A DNA stretch of 56,812 bases. Source: Gemmata massiliana. GTDB lineage: Bacteria; Planctomycetota; Planctomycetia; Gemmatales; Gemmataceae. A model generated the notes under the pieces. That model ran no database searches and was not told the DNA's origin. It saw only the letters and a list, made by a program, of their open reading frames with translations. Of the stretch, positions 1 through 8,891 are shown piece by piece. The position numbers and the translations under genes are program-made. The stretch is from contig HG799476.1 in assembly GCA_000531095.1 (NCBI GenBank), positions 10,109 to 66,920 on the forward strand. Reading direction: 5' to 3'. Positions within the stretch are counted from its first letter, which is position 1. Each line of letters begins with the position of its first letter.

Positions 1-1159
1 GGTTGCCCCGCACGAACCGGCGTCACACGTCGACCTCGAACTGACCGACGACCAACTGAAAATCACCGTCGACGTCACCTGGGCGGAGGAGGTGTACCGG
101 ACCGCGGTCCGCCCGCGCATGATGGGCGTCGTGAACCAGCTCAAGGGGAAGATGGCCGTGTTCTCGGCCGAATCCGGCCCCCACGTGCTCGCGCAAGCCG
201 GGCCGCGGGCGCTGGGCACGCCCCAGGGAACCCCGCGCGGCACGTGGAACCGGGCGAAGACCGATCCCGACCGGATCGGGTTGGACTACCCGCCGGTGCA
301 GCGCGTCAGCTTCTTCGCCGACCTGCTCCCGTACCTCGGGCGCGGGTCGCTGGGCTCGCAGGTGAACAAGAACGCCGCGTGGTACGCCGATAAGAACCTG
401 GAGGTGGGCGGCGCGTGGGTGCCCGAGCTGCTCGTGCCGACCTACCCGCAGTCCGCGTGGCGCGCGACCACGCCCTACGCCCCCGACGCCGTGTTCGGCG
501 CGACCAACTACGTCGGGATCTCCGGGGCCGGGCTCGATTCCGCACGGTACGACCCGAAGGATCCGGCCGTGAAGACGAAGCTGGGGATGACCGGGTACGG
601 GTGGGGCTCGAAGGCCGAAGAGGTGACCGACGGGCTGGCGAACACGATCTACCTGATGCAGACCCCACCGGGCTTGCAGCAGCCGTGGATCGCGGGCGGC
701 GGCGCGACGGTGCGCGGGCTCGACGAGAACGACCCGATGGCCGGGTTCCGCTACAACCAGGGCGGCAAACCGGGCACCTTCGCCCTGATGGGCGACGGCT
801 CGGTGCGGTTCATCCCGGCGACCATCGACAAGAAGGTGCTGCTCGGGATGAGCACCCGTGCCGGGGGCGAGGCGCTCGCCGACATCGACGTGCGCGCCCC
901 GCGCGTCGACGCACCGAAGCCCACGACGACCGACCTGAAGAGCAACCCCGTTACGCCGGTCGTGCCCGCGCCGGTCGTTACTCCCAAGGCGGACGATAAG
1001 AAGCCCGATGACAAGAAGGGCGACGACAAAAAGTCCGACGATAAGAAGCCGGAGGATAAGAAGTCGGACGACAAGAAAGCGGAGCCGATGCCGAAGGCCG
1101 AAGGTACAAAGCCGGATGACAAGAAGGGTGACGACAAGAAGCCGGACGACAAGAAGTAG
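1..1159 (+). CDS. DUF1559 domain protein, C-terminal part, with DDKK-rich tail
   Basis: The reading frame is open from base 2, so the gene starts upstream of the window and only the C-terminal 385 or so residues are seen. The DUF1559 signature near the C-terminus is clear: a GDGSVRFIP motif followed by STRAGGE, as in planctomycete prepilin-like secreted proteins. The N-terminal pilin-type segment would lie outside the window. After the domain come a proline/valine linker and a tail of about 50 residues built from repeated D-D-K-K and P-E/D-D-K-K units (from about base 990). The tail is highly charged and probably extended. Its role is unknown. It might bind wall or glycan polymers or be a low-complexity expansion. 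A strong terminator follows directly. The family assignment is good and the function is not known. Confidence 0.8.
   Translation, partial: VAPHEPASHVDLELTDDQLKITVDVTWAEEVYRTAVRPRMMGVVNQLKGKMAVFSAESGPHVLAQAGPRALGTPQGTPRGTWNRAKTDPDRIGLDYPPVQRVSFFADLLPYLGRGSLGSQVNKNAAWYADKNLEVGGAWVPELLVPTYPQSAWRATTPYAPDAVFGATNYVGISGAGLDSARYDPKDPAVKTKLGMTGYGWGSKAEEVTDGLANTIYLMQTPPGLQQPWIAGGGATVRGLDENDPMAGFRYNQGGKPGTFALMGDGSVRFIPATIDKKVLLGMSTRAGGEALADIDVRAPRVDAPKPTTTDLKSNPVTPVVPAPVVTPKADDKKPDDKKGDDKKSDDKKPEDKKSDDKKAEPMPKAEGTKPDDKKGDDKKPDDKK
993..1156 (+). repeat. in-gene tandem repeat coding for the DDKK tail
   Basis: Imperfect 12-15 base units reading roughly ga(c/t)-gac-aag-aag repeat across the 3' end of the gene. 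They stay in frame, so length changes would alter only the tail length. It is a coding microsatellite-like tract and not a CRISPR: there are no constant spacers. Confidence 0.75.
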
Positions 1160-1190
1160 TCTCGGTTCGGAAGAGTGAGCTTCCGACGAA

Positions 1191-1243
1191 GCGAGGGCGG
1201 CGGTTGTGGGTTCTACCCACAACCGCCGCCCTCGCTTTTGTTT
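1191..1243 (+). terminator. Rho-independent terminator after the DUF1559 gene
   Basis: A perfect 21-bp stem (1191-1211 paired with 1215-1235) with a 3-base loop (TCT) is followed at once by TTTTGTTT. It lies 31 bases after the stop codon. This is the cleanest intrinsic terminator in the window. A short direct repeat (gatctgcgtt units, about 1246-1275) follows it. Confidence 0.88.
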
Positions 1244-1291
1244 CCGATCTGCGTTGATCTGCGTTGATCTGCGGTTCCGGTGATTCTCACC

Positions 1292-2422
1292 TCACCACAT
1301 CGGGATCTTCACCCGGTCGCCGCTCAGCGCGCTCTCGTGGGCGCAGATGCCGACGAGGGTCCAGTTCGCGCTCGTGGGGGCGTCCGGGAACGCGGGCTGC
1401 TTGCCGGTCACCGCCATGAGGAAGTTGTGGACCAGGTGCGGGTGGCTGCCGCCGTGCCCGCCGCCCTGCACGAAGCTCAGGTGCGTCGCGTCGTGGATCG
1501 CCCCGGTAAACTTGCGGATCGGGTCCGGCAGGCGCCCGGCGAAGTCCGGCACCTTCACGCGGCGCGGGATCTGGTGCTCGGGCAGCCCGCGCATGTGCAG
1601 CACCGGGTCCTCGCCCTCCACCTGCTGCCACTCGAAGCTGACGTTGCTCGCGGTCACGTCGAAGCTCTCGCGGTACTGCCGGGCCGTGTCGTACAGGCTG
1701 CGGGTGACTTCCGCGCACACGTCCGAGTCCTTGATCTTGAACGTCGCGGTCTCGATGGCGAACGGGGAGCCGTAGATCGGGATGAACTCCTCGCGGATGC
1801 GCCCCGAGCCGTGGCACACCACGCTCTCGGCGAGCGCGAGCTTGCCCTTCGCCGGGTCCGAGAGGATCGCGAGGCACGGGCTGACGCAGTGGGTCGCGTA
1901 CCACATCGGGGGCAGGCCCGGCCAGTAGCCCGGCCACCCGTCCATGTCCTGCTGGTGGCTCCCGCGGAGGAACTGGACGCGCCCGAGCACGCCGCGGTCG
2001 TACAGATCTTTGGCGAACAGGTACTCGCGGGCGTACACGACGGTTTCCATCATCATGTACACTTTGCCCGTCTTGCGCTGCAGCTCGATGATCTCCTTGA
2101 TTTCTTCCTTCTTGGTTGCCATCGGTACGGTGCAGGCGACGTGCTTGCCGGCCTTGAGCGCCGCGATGGTCTGCGGGCCGTGGTCCGGGATCGGGCTGTT
2201 GATGTGGACCGCGTCGATGTTCGGGTCCTTGAGCATCGCCTCGAAGTCGGTGTACCGGCGCTCCTTCGGGATGCCGAACTTCGCGCCGCACGCCTCCAGC
2301 TCGGCCTTGTTGCGCCGGCAGATGGCGTACATCTCGGCGTCCGGGTGCGCCTGGTAGATGGGGATGAACTCGGACCCGAACCCGAGGCCCACGATGGCGA
2401 CGTTCACGCGCTTGTGGCTCAT
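1292..2422 (-). CDS. Gfo/Idh/MocA family oxidoreductase
   Basis: 376 residues, the usual length for this NAD(P)-dependent sugar/cyclitol dehydrogenase family. The N-terminal Rossmann fold is visible as VAIVGLGFGSEF at residues 8-19 (a GxGxxG motif). It is followed by an acidic/basic strand end (AICRRN) and the conserved INSPIPDHGPQTIAALKAGKHV region. The usual E-K-P motif is replaced by a T-V-P sequence (ACTVPMATKKEE), so the lysine that normally contacts substrate is not in its standard place. The gene has no signal peptide, so it should act in the cytoplasm. It stands alone and is convergent with the preceding DUF1559 gene. Substrate unknown; family assignment secure. Confidence 0.88.
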   Translation of the reverse strand: MSHKRVNVAIVGLGFGSEFIPIYQAHPDAEMYAICRRNKAELEACGAKFGIPKERRYTDFEAMLKDPNIDAVHINSPIPDHGPQTIAALKAGKHVACTVPMATKKEEIKEIIELQRKTGKVYMMMETVVYAREYLFAKDLYDRGVLGRVQFLRGSHQQDMDGWPGYWPGLPPMWYATHCVSPCLAILSDPAKGKLALAESVVCHGSGRIREEFIPIYGSPFAIETATFKIKDSDVCAEVTRSLYDTARQYRESFDVTASNVSFEWQQVEGEDPVLHMRGLPEHQIPRRVKVPDFAGRLPDPIRKFTGAIHDATHLSFVQGGGHGGSHPHLVHNFLMAVTGKQPAFPDAPTSANWTLVGICAHESALSGDRVKIPMW

Positions 2423-2695
2423 GGAAAGAGACTCGTCGAGTGAGAGAGTGGAACTGCCCTGAGATTACGAGTGGGCCGAATCGCGGGCAACACCGAAAGG
2501 ACGCGGTATGCGCGGGCGCCCGCGCCGGGTCGCCAACGCGCACGGCCCGCGCCCGTTATTACGGTAACCCGGAGGGCAGCGATGAACTCAAGTGGAGCGG
2601 GGTGTAAAGCGGTCGCGCGCCGCGGGTATCCTCTCGCGGTGAGGTTGCCCCGGTCGTTCCCTCGTGAACGGCGTTCCTCGTCGCCGGTTCGTGCC

Positions 2696-3412
2696 ATGCC
2701 TCGGCAGCAATTTCGCCACATCCCGGGACTGTTCCTCGACACCGATTACTTCGCGCCGGACCAGTGCTCGCAGCTCGTGCGCCAGTCACTCGCGCTGTAC
2801 GAGCGACTGGAAACCGCAGTCGGTGGTGCGGAAGGCTCGTTGGAGACGGCCCACATTCCGCAACCGGCTTACGTGCGCAGCGCGGAACACAACCTCAAGA
2901 GCGAGGAACACTTCGCGCGCGTCGCCTTGACCGAAGAGGACCAGCGCACGATCCGGTGCGAATATTTCCCGCGGTACGGTGAAGACGGGCACGCGCTCGC
3001 GTACTTCCAGCGCAACGCGAACCTCCCGGATTTCGTCGCACGCGACCTCGTGCCCGGCGTTCACGGGCTGGTCGCGAGCGAGGGGTTCGTGGCGCCCGAC
3101 CGGGAACTGGTGTGGAAGCTCACGATGAACTTCTACCAGCGCGTGAACGGCAAGGTCGCGGGGTTCCCGTTCCACGTCGACATCCCGGCGAACGGCGTCG
3201 TCACGATGATCCTCAACGTCCAGCGCGAGGTGCTGTTCCAGATCGCGAAGGACGACGCGGTGACCGACATCCCGCTCCCGGTCGGCGCGCTGCTCCTGCT
3301 CAGCGGCGAGAGCCGGTACGTGTGGAAGCACCGCGTGCTCCCCGCGGACGCGCCCGTGAGCGGCGGGGGGCACGCGATCGAGCGCGTCTCGCTCGTACTG
3401 GGGTTCCAGTAA
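2696..3412 (+). CDS. 2OG-Fe(II) oxygenase superfamily protein
   Basis: 238 residues from the ATG at 2696. The frame is open further upstream, but that stretch is arginine-rich and unlike protein-coding sequence, so I chose this start even though no strong ribosome site precedes it. The double-stranded beta-helix iron ligands are visible: H-V-D in PFHVDIP (about residues 160-162) and a distal histidine in WKHRVLP (about 211). An arginine in ERVSLVLGF (about 230) is placed to bind the 2-oxoglutarate carboxylate. The spacing resembles AlkB-like or prolyl-hydroxylase-like dioxygenases, but I cannot assign a substrate. It is divergent from the oxidoreductase upstream, with about 270 bases between the starts. 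Confidence 0.72.
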   Translation: MPRQQFRHIPGLFLDTDYFAPDQCSQLVRQSLALYERLETAVGGAEGSLETAHIPQPAYVRSAEHNLKSEEHFARVALTEEDQRTIRCEYFPRYGEDGHALAYFQRNANLPDFVARDLVPGVHGLVASEGFVAPDRELVWKLTMNFYQRVNGKVAGFPFHVDIPANGVVTMILNVQREVLFQIAKDDAVTDIPLPVGALLLLSGESRYVWKHRVLPADAPVSGGGHAIERVSLVLGFQ

Positions 3413-3553
3413 CGCGACCCGTGTGCCGGCAATTTTCTTTCGCGTATCGCGCGAACCAAGTGTTATCCGACGCCTCTATCCGGGTGAACGTCCAATTCTG
3501 CGGCTCGATCCGGGTTTGCACGTCGCGGACGCACAACACCAAGGAAGAACACC

Positions 3554-4138
3554 ATGAAGAAGCTGATTGCGCTCACGGGCGCGGGCGTCGGCGCCGCCGT
3601 TGGTACGGTCTACGCGGTGGAACCGGTCGCGGTCGCGCGGTTCCTCGACCAAGCGTTGAAAGCGGTTTCGCGCGCCGCCGACGGGATCGAATCCAACCCG
3701 GTCCCGGTGTCGGTCGCACTGGGCACGTTCCTGTTGACGGTCGTGTACCACAAGGCGCGCGGGAAGTCGTTCCGCGAGTCGGTGGAAGTGGCCGCGACGC
3801 GGGTGCAGGTGGTCGCGGTACCGGCCCCGGTTGGTGAGCCCGAGAACCAAGTTGTGAAGCGCGCGCAGGCACGGGCCACGCGCACGCAACTCGTCGCCGA
3901 CCAGATCGCGCTGGAGAACCAGATCCGGAAGCTCCCGGCCGATGTGAAACAGGCGGAGAAGGACGTCTGTTACACCGAGCAGGCGGTGATCGAGACCGAG
4001 AAATCACTCACGGCGCGGCGCCACGCGCACACGGAAGCGGTCGAGAAACTGGACGTGCTCCGTAAGGAGCTGACCGTCGGCCGATCGGAACTGTCCGCGA
4101 TCGCCGCGGAACTCAAGAAGCTCGCCGAAGTCGTGTAA
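3554..4138 (+). CDS. hypothetical membrane-associated coiled-coil protein
   Basis: 194 residues, start supported by AAGGA eight bases upstream of the ATG. The N-terminus (MKKLIALTGAGVGAAVGTV) is weakly hydrophobic. A second hydrophobic stretch lies near residues 55-72 (VSVALGTFLLTVVY). From about residue 95 to the end the sequence is rich in K, E, A, L and Q with heptad character, as in a long coiled coil. A likely topology is a short membrane anchor with a coiled-coil stalk. I do not recognise the family. It is followed by a palindromic repeat and the convergent bpt gene. Confidence 0.6.
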   Translation: MKKLIALTGAGVGAAVGTVYAVEPVAVARFLDQALKAVSRAADGIESNPVPVSVALGTFLLTVVYHKARGKSFRESVEVAATRVQVVAVPAPVGEPENQVVKRAQARATRTQLVADQIALENQIRKLPADVKQAEKDVCYTEQAVIETEKSLTARRHAHTEAVEKLDVLRKELTVGRSELSAIAAELKKLAEVV

Positions 4139-4205
4139 ATCGCGATGGTCGGATGCTGGTGAACGGTCGGTGCCTGTGGGCTGATTGATGACCTTCAGAA
4201 GATTT

Positions 4206-4283
4206 TTGACAGGATTGACAGGATCAACAAGATCAAGACCTGTATTTGGTTTTGTATCCTGTCGATCCTGTTAATCCTGTCAA
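4206..4283. repeat. inverted GACAGGAT-type repeat between convergent genes
   Basis: Repeated GACAGGATT/ACAGGATC units on the left (4206-4232) face their complement on the right (4256-4283), forming an imperfect hairpin with a loop of about 23 bases. It lies between the coiled-coil gene and the 3' end of bpt, where it could act as a bidirectional transcription stop. A related single-arm copy is at 35481-35507. Confidence 0.7.
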
Positions 4284-4294
4284 GAACTCTTCCA

Positions 4295-5011
4295 TCACGC
4301 TTCCCGAAATAGTTCCCACTCGCCCTCTGTACTCAGCGCTTCGTTCGGGCGGAACCGCGCCTTGTACTCCAGTGACCGGCACCCCTCGACGAAGTAGCCC
4401 AGGTACACGTGTGGCAGGTTCCACTGCGCCGCGGCGCGGATGATCGAGAGCACGTTGAACGTGCCCAGTGACCGGTTCCGCTCGGCCGGGTCGTGGAAGA
4501 AGTAGATCGCCGACAAACCCTCCGGGAAATTGTCCACGTACCCCACGCCGACCAGTTTTTCGCCCAGGTAGTAGCACCACTCCTGCGTGACGAACGGGTT
4601 GTCGACGAACGATTCCGCGAAGTCGCTCGCGTCCTTCGGGCCGTGGTCGGACCAGCCGACGTGTTCGTGTTGGTACGAGTGGAACCGGTCGTAGAGGTCG
4701 AGTTTTTCGTCCGTCACCTCGGGTAGCCCGATCACCAGTTTCACGTCGCCGTCGTTCGCGGCCATGCACCGGCGCTGGGACCGGTCCGGCTTGAACGTCG
4801 CCACCGGTACGCGGAGCGACCGGCACGCGGTACACGCCGGGCACGTCGGCCTGAAGAGCGAGAACCCGAACCGGCGCCAGCCCGCCTTCAATCGCTCCTG
4901 GTACTCAAGGGGGGTGAGTTGTGACACCATCTGGTACGTGAGTGACCACTGCTGGTCCGGCAAGTAGCTGCACGTGCTCGGCGGGGACGTGAAGACGAAC
5001 AATGATTCCAT
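4295..5011 (-). CDS. bpt: aspartate/glutamate leucyltransferase (bacterial ATE homologue)
   Basis: 238 residues from the ATG at 5011 (a GTG two codons earlier is possible; GGGGTGAG precedes). The product belongs to the bacterial N-end-rule transferases. These add leucine from leucyl-tRNA to proteins with N-terminal Asp or Glu and so mark them for ClpAP-type degradation. Hallmarks are the N-terminal PSTCSYLPDQQWSL segment, the CPACTACRSLRVPV cysteine cluster (about residues 60-73), the SxRxxRxxxAN-like region and the C-terminal YLGYFVEGCRSLEYKARFRPNE block. Length and motif order match the family. It acts in the cytoplasm. It stands alone, with its end facing a hairpin repeat. Confidence 0.9.
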   Translation of the reverse strand: MESLFVFTSPPSTCSYLPDQQWSLTYQMVSQLTPLEYQERLKAGWRRFGFSLFRPTCPACTACRSLRVPVATFKPDRSQRRCMAANDGDVKLVIGLPEVTDEKLDLYDRFHSYQHEHVGWSDHGPKDASDFAESFVDNPFVTQEWCYYLGEKLVGVGYVDNFPEGLSAIYFFHDPAERNRSLGTFNVLSIIRAAAQWNLPHVYLGYFVEGCRSLEYKARFRPNEALSTEGEWELFREA

Positions 5012-5176
5012 GCTCACCCCGGTTGGTGATCGCGTTTCGGGTGCGCTGCGTGTTGGGTAACCGAGCCGTTAACGGAACTCGCATCTGCGGACGGGAGAGC
5101 ACTCGACCAACATTGTATCCGCGCAATTGCCGTTCAATCACCGGAGTTCGAGAGCGAAATCCGATTGTCGGGAACC

Positions 5177-5305
5177 TCATACCGAATTGTGCTGGTGAGT
5201 GGTTTTCTGTAGCCGGCCTCTGTGAGGCCGGTGAGCCACAAGCACTGGATATCCCGGCCTCACAGAGGCCGGCTACAGAAGACAATCAAAACGAAACCGT
5301 ATCAC
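5177..5305. repeat. palindromic repeat A, copy 1 (intact)
   Basis: A perfect 27-bp inverted repeat (5205-5231 with 5254-5280; arms contain TTCTGTAGCCGGCCTC) has a 22-base loop. Outer arms are looser: TCATACCGAAT on the left and the complement of a GTGATACGG-type end on the right. A second copy is at 9323-9666. It lies just upstream of the 745-residue gene at 5394 and could affect its 5' leader. Confidence 0.85.
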
Positions 5306-5393
5306 CTGCGGTCCTGGTGCGAACGGGTGGGTGGACTGCGCCGGTGCTCCGACGCATACTACCCGCACACGTTCATCATAACGAGGGCGGCTC

Positions 5394-7631
5394 ATGTCGT
5401 TCGATCCGCAACTCTCCGTGCGTGCCGCGACCCTTGCGTATTTCGCGGACCGCGCGGAGCGGTTCCCCGGGCTCGTTGCGCGGATCGAAGAGTTCTTCTC
5501 GGCCCCGACGCTCGAAACCGGCCGGCAGGTGCTCCGCGCGTACTTTCGCAATCACAGTACCGGTGATGTGGAGTCGCTCCGGACGATCACGGCGAGTTTC
5601 GCGGACAAGCGCGTGGTGCGCGCGATCGTGGCGTCGATCCTGGCGGACGAAGAGGCACTCGCGGCCATTGCCGCGCGATCGTACCCGCACCCCATCGGGT
5701 TCGACAAACTGGTGCTCGACGACGATCGGGCGACCGGCTTCAAGTTCCGGCTCCACGTGTACTGGCGCGGGGCGAACTTCGCGTCTCTCGAACGGCTCCA
5801 CCTGCACCGGTTCGAGATGGCGTCGGCGATCGTGACCGGCGAACTCACGAACCACATCTGGCGCGTGATCGAGTTCGTGCCCGCGAGCGAACTGGTGCGC
5901 GGTATGGGCCGCTCCCCAACGATCGGGGAACAAGCCCACACTCGGCGCACCATGCCCGCCTACGCGGGCTACCGGCGCGACGCGAACGGCGACCTGCGCA
6001 AGACCCATTTGGGGACCGCGGTCCTCGAACGCGGCGCGTCGGAAACGTTCACTTCCGGCGACGCTTACGCGCAAGTGTTGGAAGACGCACACTTCGTGGA
6101 AACGAACGCGGAGACGGGTTTCGCCAACGGGGATTTCTGCTCCACGGTGTACATTCACGGTCCGTCACTGGTCGACGGGGCCGGGCGCTCGCTCCCGATC
6201 CTGTTCGAGGAAACGCTCCTCCCGGACGACAACAAACTCGTCCCGACGATACCCGCGATCCCGGTGGAAACGCTCCGGGCGTGTCTGAACCGCTACCGCG
6301 ACACGCTCGACGAAATCCTGAAGTTCTACGACTGGCTGTACCACCCCAAGCACGGGCGGAACCTCTCGGTCGGGATGATCGCGGGGTATTTGTTGTGCGA
6401 GGCGTTCAAGACCCCGCACGCGATCGACGCCTTCGAGCGCCGGTACGACGAGTGCAAGGACGTGCTGGAACGGTCCGAGCGCGCGGTGCGGGATCTGATT
6501 GAGGGCCGCACGAACCCGGCGCACCTCAACGACGACGACCGGAACACACGGTACGTTCGCTTGCTGCTCGCGAAAGCGAATTCGTACCCGAAAGGCGCAC
6601 GCATATGGGCGGAGGACTACGGCGCGCTGACGAAGGAGATGTGGCGCTACTTCGGGGCGATTCGCGGTGAGATGAATTCACGCATCACGGTGCTCAAGCC
6701 CGTCTGGGACGGCGTGGTGAAGCGGAAGCTGCCGGGCGGGATGCACTACGGGCACGTCGGGGCGATGATCGAGGCCGCGTTCGAGGCTAACGGGATCGCG
6801 ATGAAACACTTCGAGGCACATTGGGCCGGTGGCGGGCTGGTCGCAACTCACAAGGACGAGCACAACATCGCGAGCGTCGTGGACGACGAGATCGAGGGGC
6901 GCATTAGCGAGGTGCTGAAGGGGCACTTCCCATCGCACCGGTTCTATGGCGAAGAACACGGCGACCCGAACCGCGCGTTACCCGCGGTCGGGGAGCGCCG
7001 GTTCCTGGTCGACCCGCTCGACGGCACGCGCAACTTCCTGTGCCGGCGGGAGGAGTTCTGCATCGCCATTGCGTGTCAGGAGTGGAACGGTGTGGGGTGG
7101 GTGACGACGGACGGTGTGGTCGCGCACCCCGCGTCCGGGCGCATCTTCTGGGCGGAGCGAGGACAGGGAGCGTTCGTCATCGAGCGCACCGACCTCGAGC
7201 GCCGCGCGACCGTGTTCGTGCCCGCGGTCGACCCCGCGAACCCGCTCAAGCACCAGCTCATCGATTATTCCGCACGCGGACTGGATCTGGCCGCGCAAAC
7301 GGACACATTTAGCGAACTCGCACGCAGCGGAGCCGCACTACGCAACAGCGGATCGGTCGCGCTGATTCTGGCGCACATGGCCGGGCGCGGGGGAACGGGC
7401 GCGATCATCACGGCTAACGACTACGACGTGGAGGCCGGCCGGCTGATCGCACACGAGGCCGGTGCGTGGATCACACAAATCGTGTTCGTATCCGGCGAAG
7501 ACGAACGCACCTGTACCATCGTGGGCGCGGAGGAGCGCATTCACAACGCGCTCGTCGTGCTCGTGCGCGAGCAGATCCAGAAGCACGGCGGTCGACTCTT
7601 GGACGAAACGCTCACCCCGCCGGGGCTGTGA
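5394..7631 (+). CDS. two-part protein: N-terminal unknown (cupin-like?) domain and C-terminal inositol monophosphatase domain
   Basis: 745 residues; AGGG precedes the ATG. The last 265 or so residues are an inositol-monophosphatase-superfamily phosphatase. GEEHG (first metal site glutamates), DPLDGTRNF (canonical DPxDGT metal motif) and a late YDVEAG in the position of the WD-AAG motif are all present. IMPase relatives cleave phosphate from inositol phosphates, PAP or sugar phosphates using Mg2+. The first 470 or so residues are not assigned. They contain a HLHRFEMASAIVTGEL segment (about residues 142-157) and a later CSTVYIHGP segment. Together these resemble the metal-binding strands of small cupins such as cysteine dioxygenase, which is inference from pattern only. 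Ordinary IMPases are about 270 residues, so this is a fusion. It appears to stand alone, since its only close same-strand neighbour is an unrelated ankyrin-SUFU gene. Confidence 0.78.
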   Translation: MSFDPQLSVRAATLAYFADRAERFPGLVARIEEFFSAPTLETGRQVLRAYFRNHSTGDVESLRTITASFADKRVVRAIVASILADEEALAAIAARSYPHPIGFDKLVLDDDRATGFKFRLHVYWRGANFASLERLHLHRFEMASAIVTGELTNHIWRVIEFVPASELVRGMGRSPTIGEQAHTRRTMPAYAGYRRDANGDLRKTHLGTAVLERGASETFTSGDAYAQVLEDAHFVETNAETGFANGDFCSTVYIHGPSLVDGAGRSLPILFEETLLPDDNKLVPTIPAIPVETLRACLNRYRDTLDEILKFYDWLYHPKHGRNLSVGMIAGYLLCEAFKTPHAIDAFERRYDECKDVLERSERAVRDLIEGRTNPAHLNDDDRNTRYVRLLLAKANSYPKGARIWAEDYGALTKEMWRYFGAIRGEMNSRITVLKPVWDGVVKRKLPGGMHYGHVGAMIEAAFEANGIAMKHFEAHWAGGGLVATHKDEHNIASVVDDEIEGRISEVLKGHFPSHRFYGEEHGDPNRALPAVGERRFLVDPLDGTRNFLCRREEFCIAIACQEWNGVGWVTTDGVVAHPASGRIFWAERGQGAFVIERTDLERRATVFVPAVDPANPLKHQLIDYSARGLDLAAQTDTFSELARSGAALRNSGSVALILAHMAGRGGTGAIITANDYDVEAGRLIAHEAGAWITQIVFVSGEDERTCTIVGAEERIHNALVVLVREQIQKHGGRLLDETLTPPGL

Positions 7632-7756
7632 GTGCGAAGTGTGGGGCGTCAGCGCAGTCCGCGAGCGAGTGATGAACGCACAAGGCGCGGCTGGTGGGTC
7701 GATCAGGATAAGGCGAGAAAAACAGTGGGAAAATGGTTTTCCACGGAGCCCAAGTG

Positions 7757-8869
7757 ATGAGCCAACTGCCATTCCGTGATTTCTACGATGCGATTAAGAG
7801 GAACGATATTGTCAAACTCCAACAAATTTTGACTGGCCATCCCGGGTTCCTCCAAGAGGATGTGGGGGCCGAGTCGTGGCTTCAGATTGCTGCGAAATAT
7901 GCGGATATCGCAACTGTGGAGTTTTTCGTGCAGGTGGGTCTTGATGTGACCCCGGCACTTGAAGATGCCGTTCTCTACGATCGAGTGGATGTTGCGCGTT
8001 TGCTTCTCGACCACGGGGCCAAGATCCTCACAACCGATGTTGGTTGGGGAGGGGCACCGCTCCTCGCAGTCGCCATAGACTCTGTCAAAATGACACAGTT
8101 GTTGCTTGACCGCGGGGCCGATCCGAATGTTTCGTGGGGTTCTCCGCCGACGAGTGTATTAAGTAAAGCACTTGACCGTGGTCGGACTGCGGTCGCTGAA
8201 CTTCTCCTGGCTCACGGTGCAACCCCCACCGTATCTGCCCCGGAATCACCCGCTACACCGCACGAAGAAATCATTCGCCATTTCGCAGCGAGAATCGGCC
8301 CCGTTGAGCCGCTCAGCATCACGGAGATCGTGCCGGGCGAAGTCGCTGTTTCAGTGCACCTCATTCCGCCCGCACCAGGGCACAAGTACCTGCTTCTCTT
8401 TACGACAGGGATGAGTGATCGCGCGCTCACAGTTCCCGCGGGGCGGGAAGATGACCGGTACGCGGAATTGGTGCTGCTTCTGCCGAGCGATTGGAAACTC
8501 AACCCCGACTCGCTTGCAGATTCAAGAAGTGGGTGGGTAATCGAATGGCTGCGCCGGGCGGCCCATTTCTTCCACGAGCACCGAACGTGGATCGGCCCCG
8601 GGTACGGTATCCTGGCGAACGGGAGCCCACCTCAACTCCTGGCACCGGGCCTGCCTTTCGACAGCTTTCTCCTGTTCCACCCGGAGTCAGGCACCGCTCA
8701 GGTTCGCGTCGCTGATGGACGGGAGATCCGGTTTTACACCGTCTATCCACTACACCCCGATGAGCGGTTCCTTGAAACCCACCAGGGGCCGGCTGCACTC
8801 CTTGAACGACTGGCACCACAAGCCAGCTTCCCCATAATTGATGTTCACCGTCCAAGCGCTGTTGGGTGA
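7757..8869 (+). CDS. ankyrin-repeat protein with suppressor-of-fused domain
   Basis: 370 residues from the ATG at 7757. GGAG lies nine bases upstream, preferred over the in-frame ATG at 7733, which lacks a site. The N-terminal half (about residues 10-165) is ankyrin repeats, seen as repeated LLLDHGA/LLLDRGADPN/LLLAHGATP turns. The C-terminal half matches bacterial suppressor-of-fused (SUFU) domains: LPSDW, WVIEWLRRAAHFFHEHRTWIG, GPG and FYTVYPLHPDE blocks are visible. Bacterial SUFU domains occur in immunity and toxin-related proteins, usually as small cytoplasmic proteins. Codon use here is less GC-biased than its neighbours, hinting at transfer. A hairpin follows the stop. Confidence 0.82.
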   Translation: MSQLPFRDFYDAIKRNDIVKLQQILTGHPGFLQEDVGAESWLQIAAKYADIATVEFFVQVGLDVTPALEDAVLYDRVDVARLLLDHGAKILTTDVGWGGAPLLAVAIDSVKMTQLLLDRGADPNVSWGSPPTSVLSKALDRGRTAVAELLLAHGATPTVSAPESPATPHEEIIRHFAARIGPVEPLSITEIVPGEVAVSVHLIPPAPGHKYLLLFTTGMSDRALTVPAGREDDRYAELVLLLPSDWKLNPDSLADSRSGWVIEWLRRAAHFFHEHRTWIGPGYGILANGSPPQLLAPGLPFDSFLLFHPESGTAQVRVADGREIRFYTVYPLHPDERFLETHQGPAALLERLAPQASFPIIDVHRPSAVG

Positions 8870-8891
8870 TTGCCACCCTCGTGTTCGTATC

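Noticed and set aside
993-1156. Regular repeats considered as a CRISPR array
   Set aside because: The units are 12-15 bases, in frame, without unique spacers, and encode the DDKK tail.
2582-2695. Longer N-terminus for the 2OG-Fe(II) oxygenase
   Set aside because: The extra residues are arginine/serine-rich and do not look like a domain or signal; the ATG at 2696 matches the expected family start.
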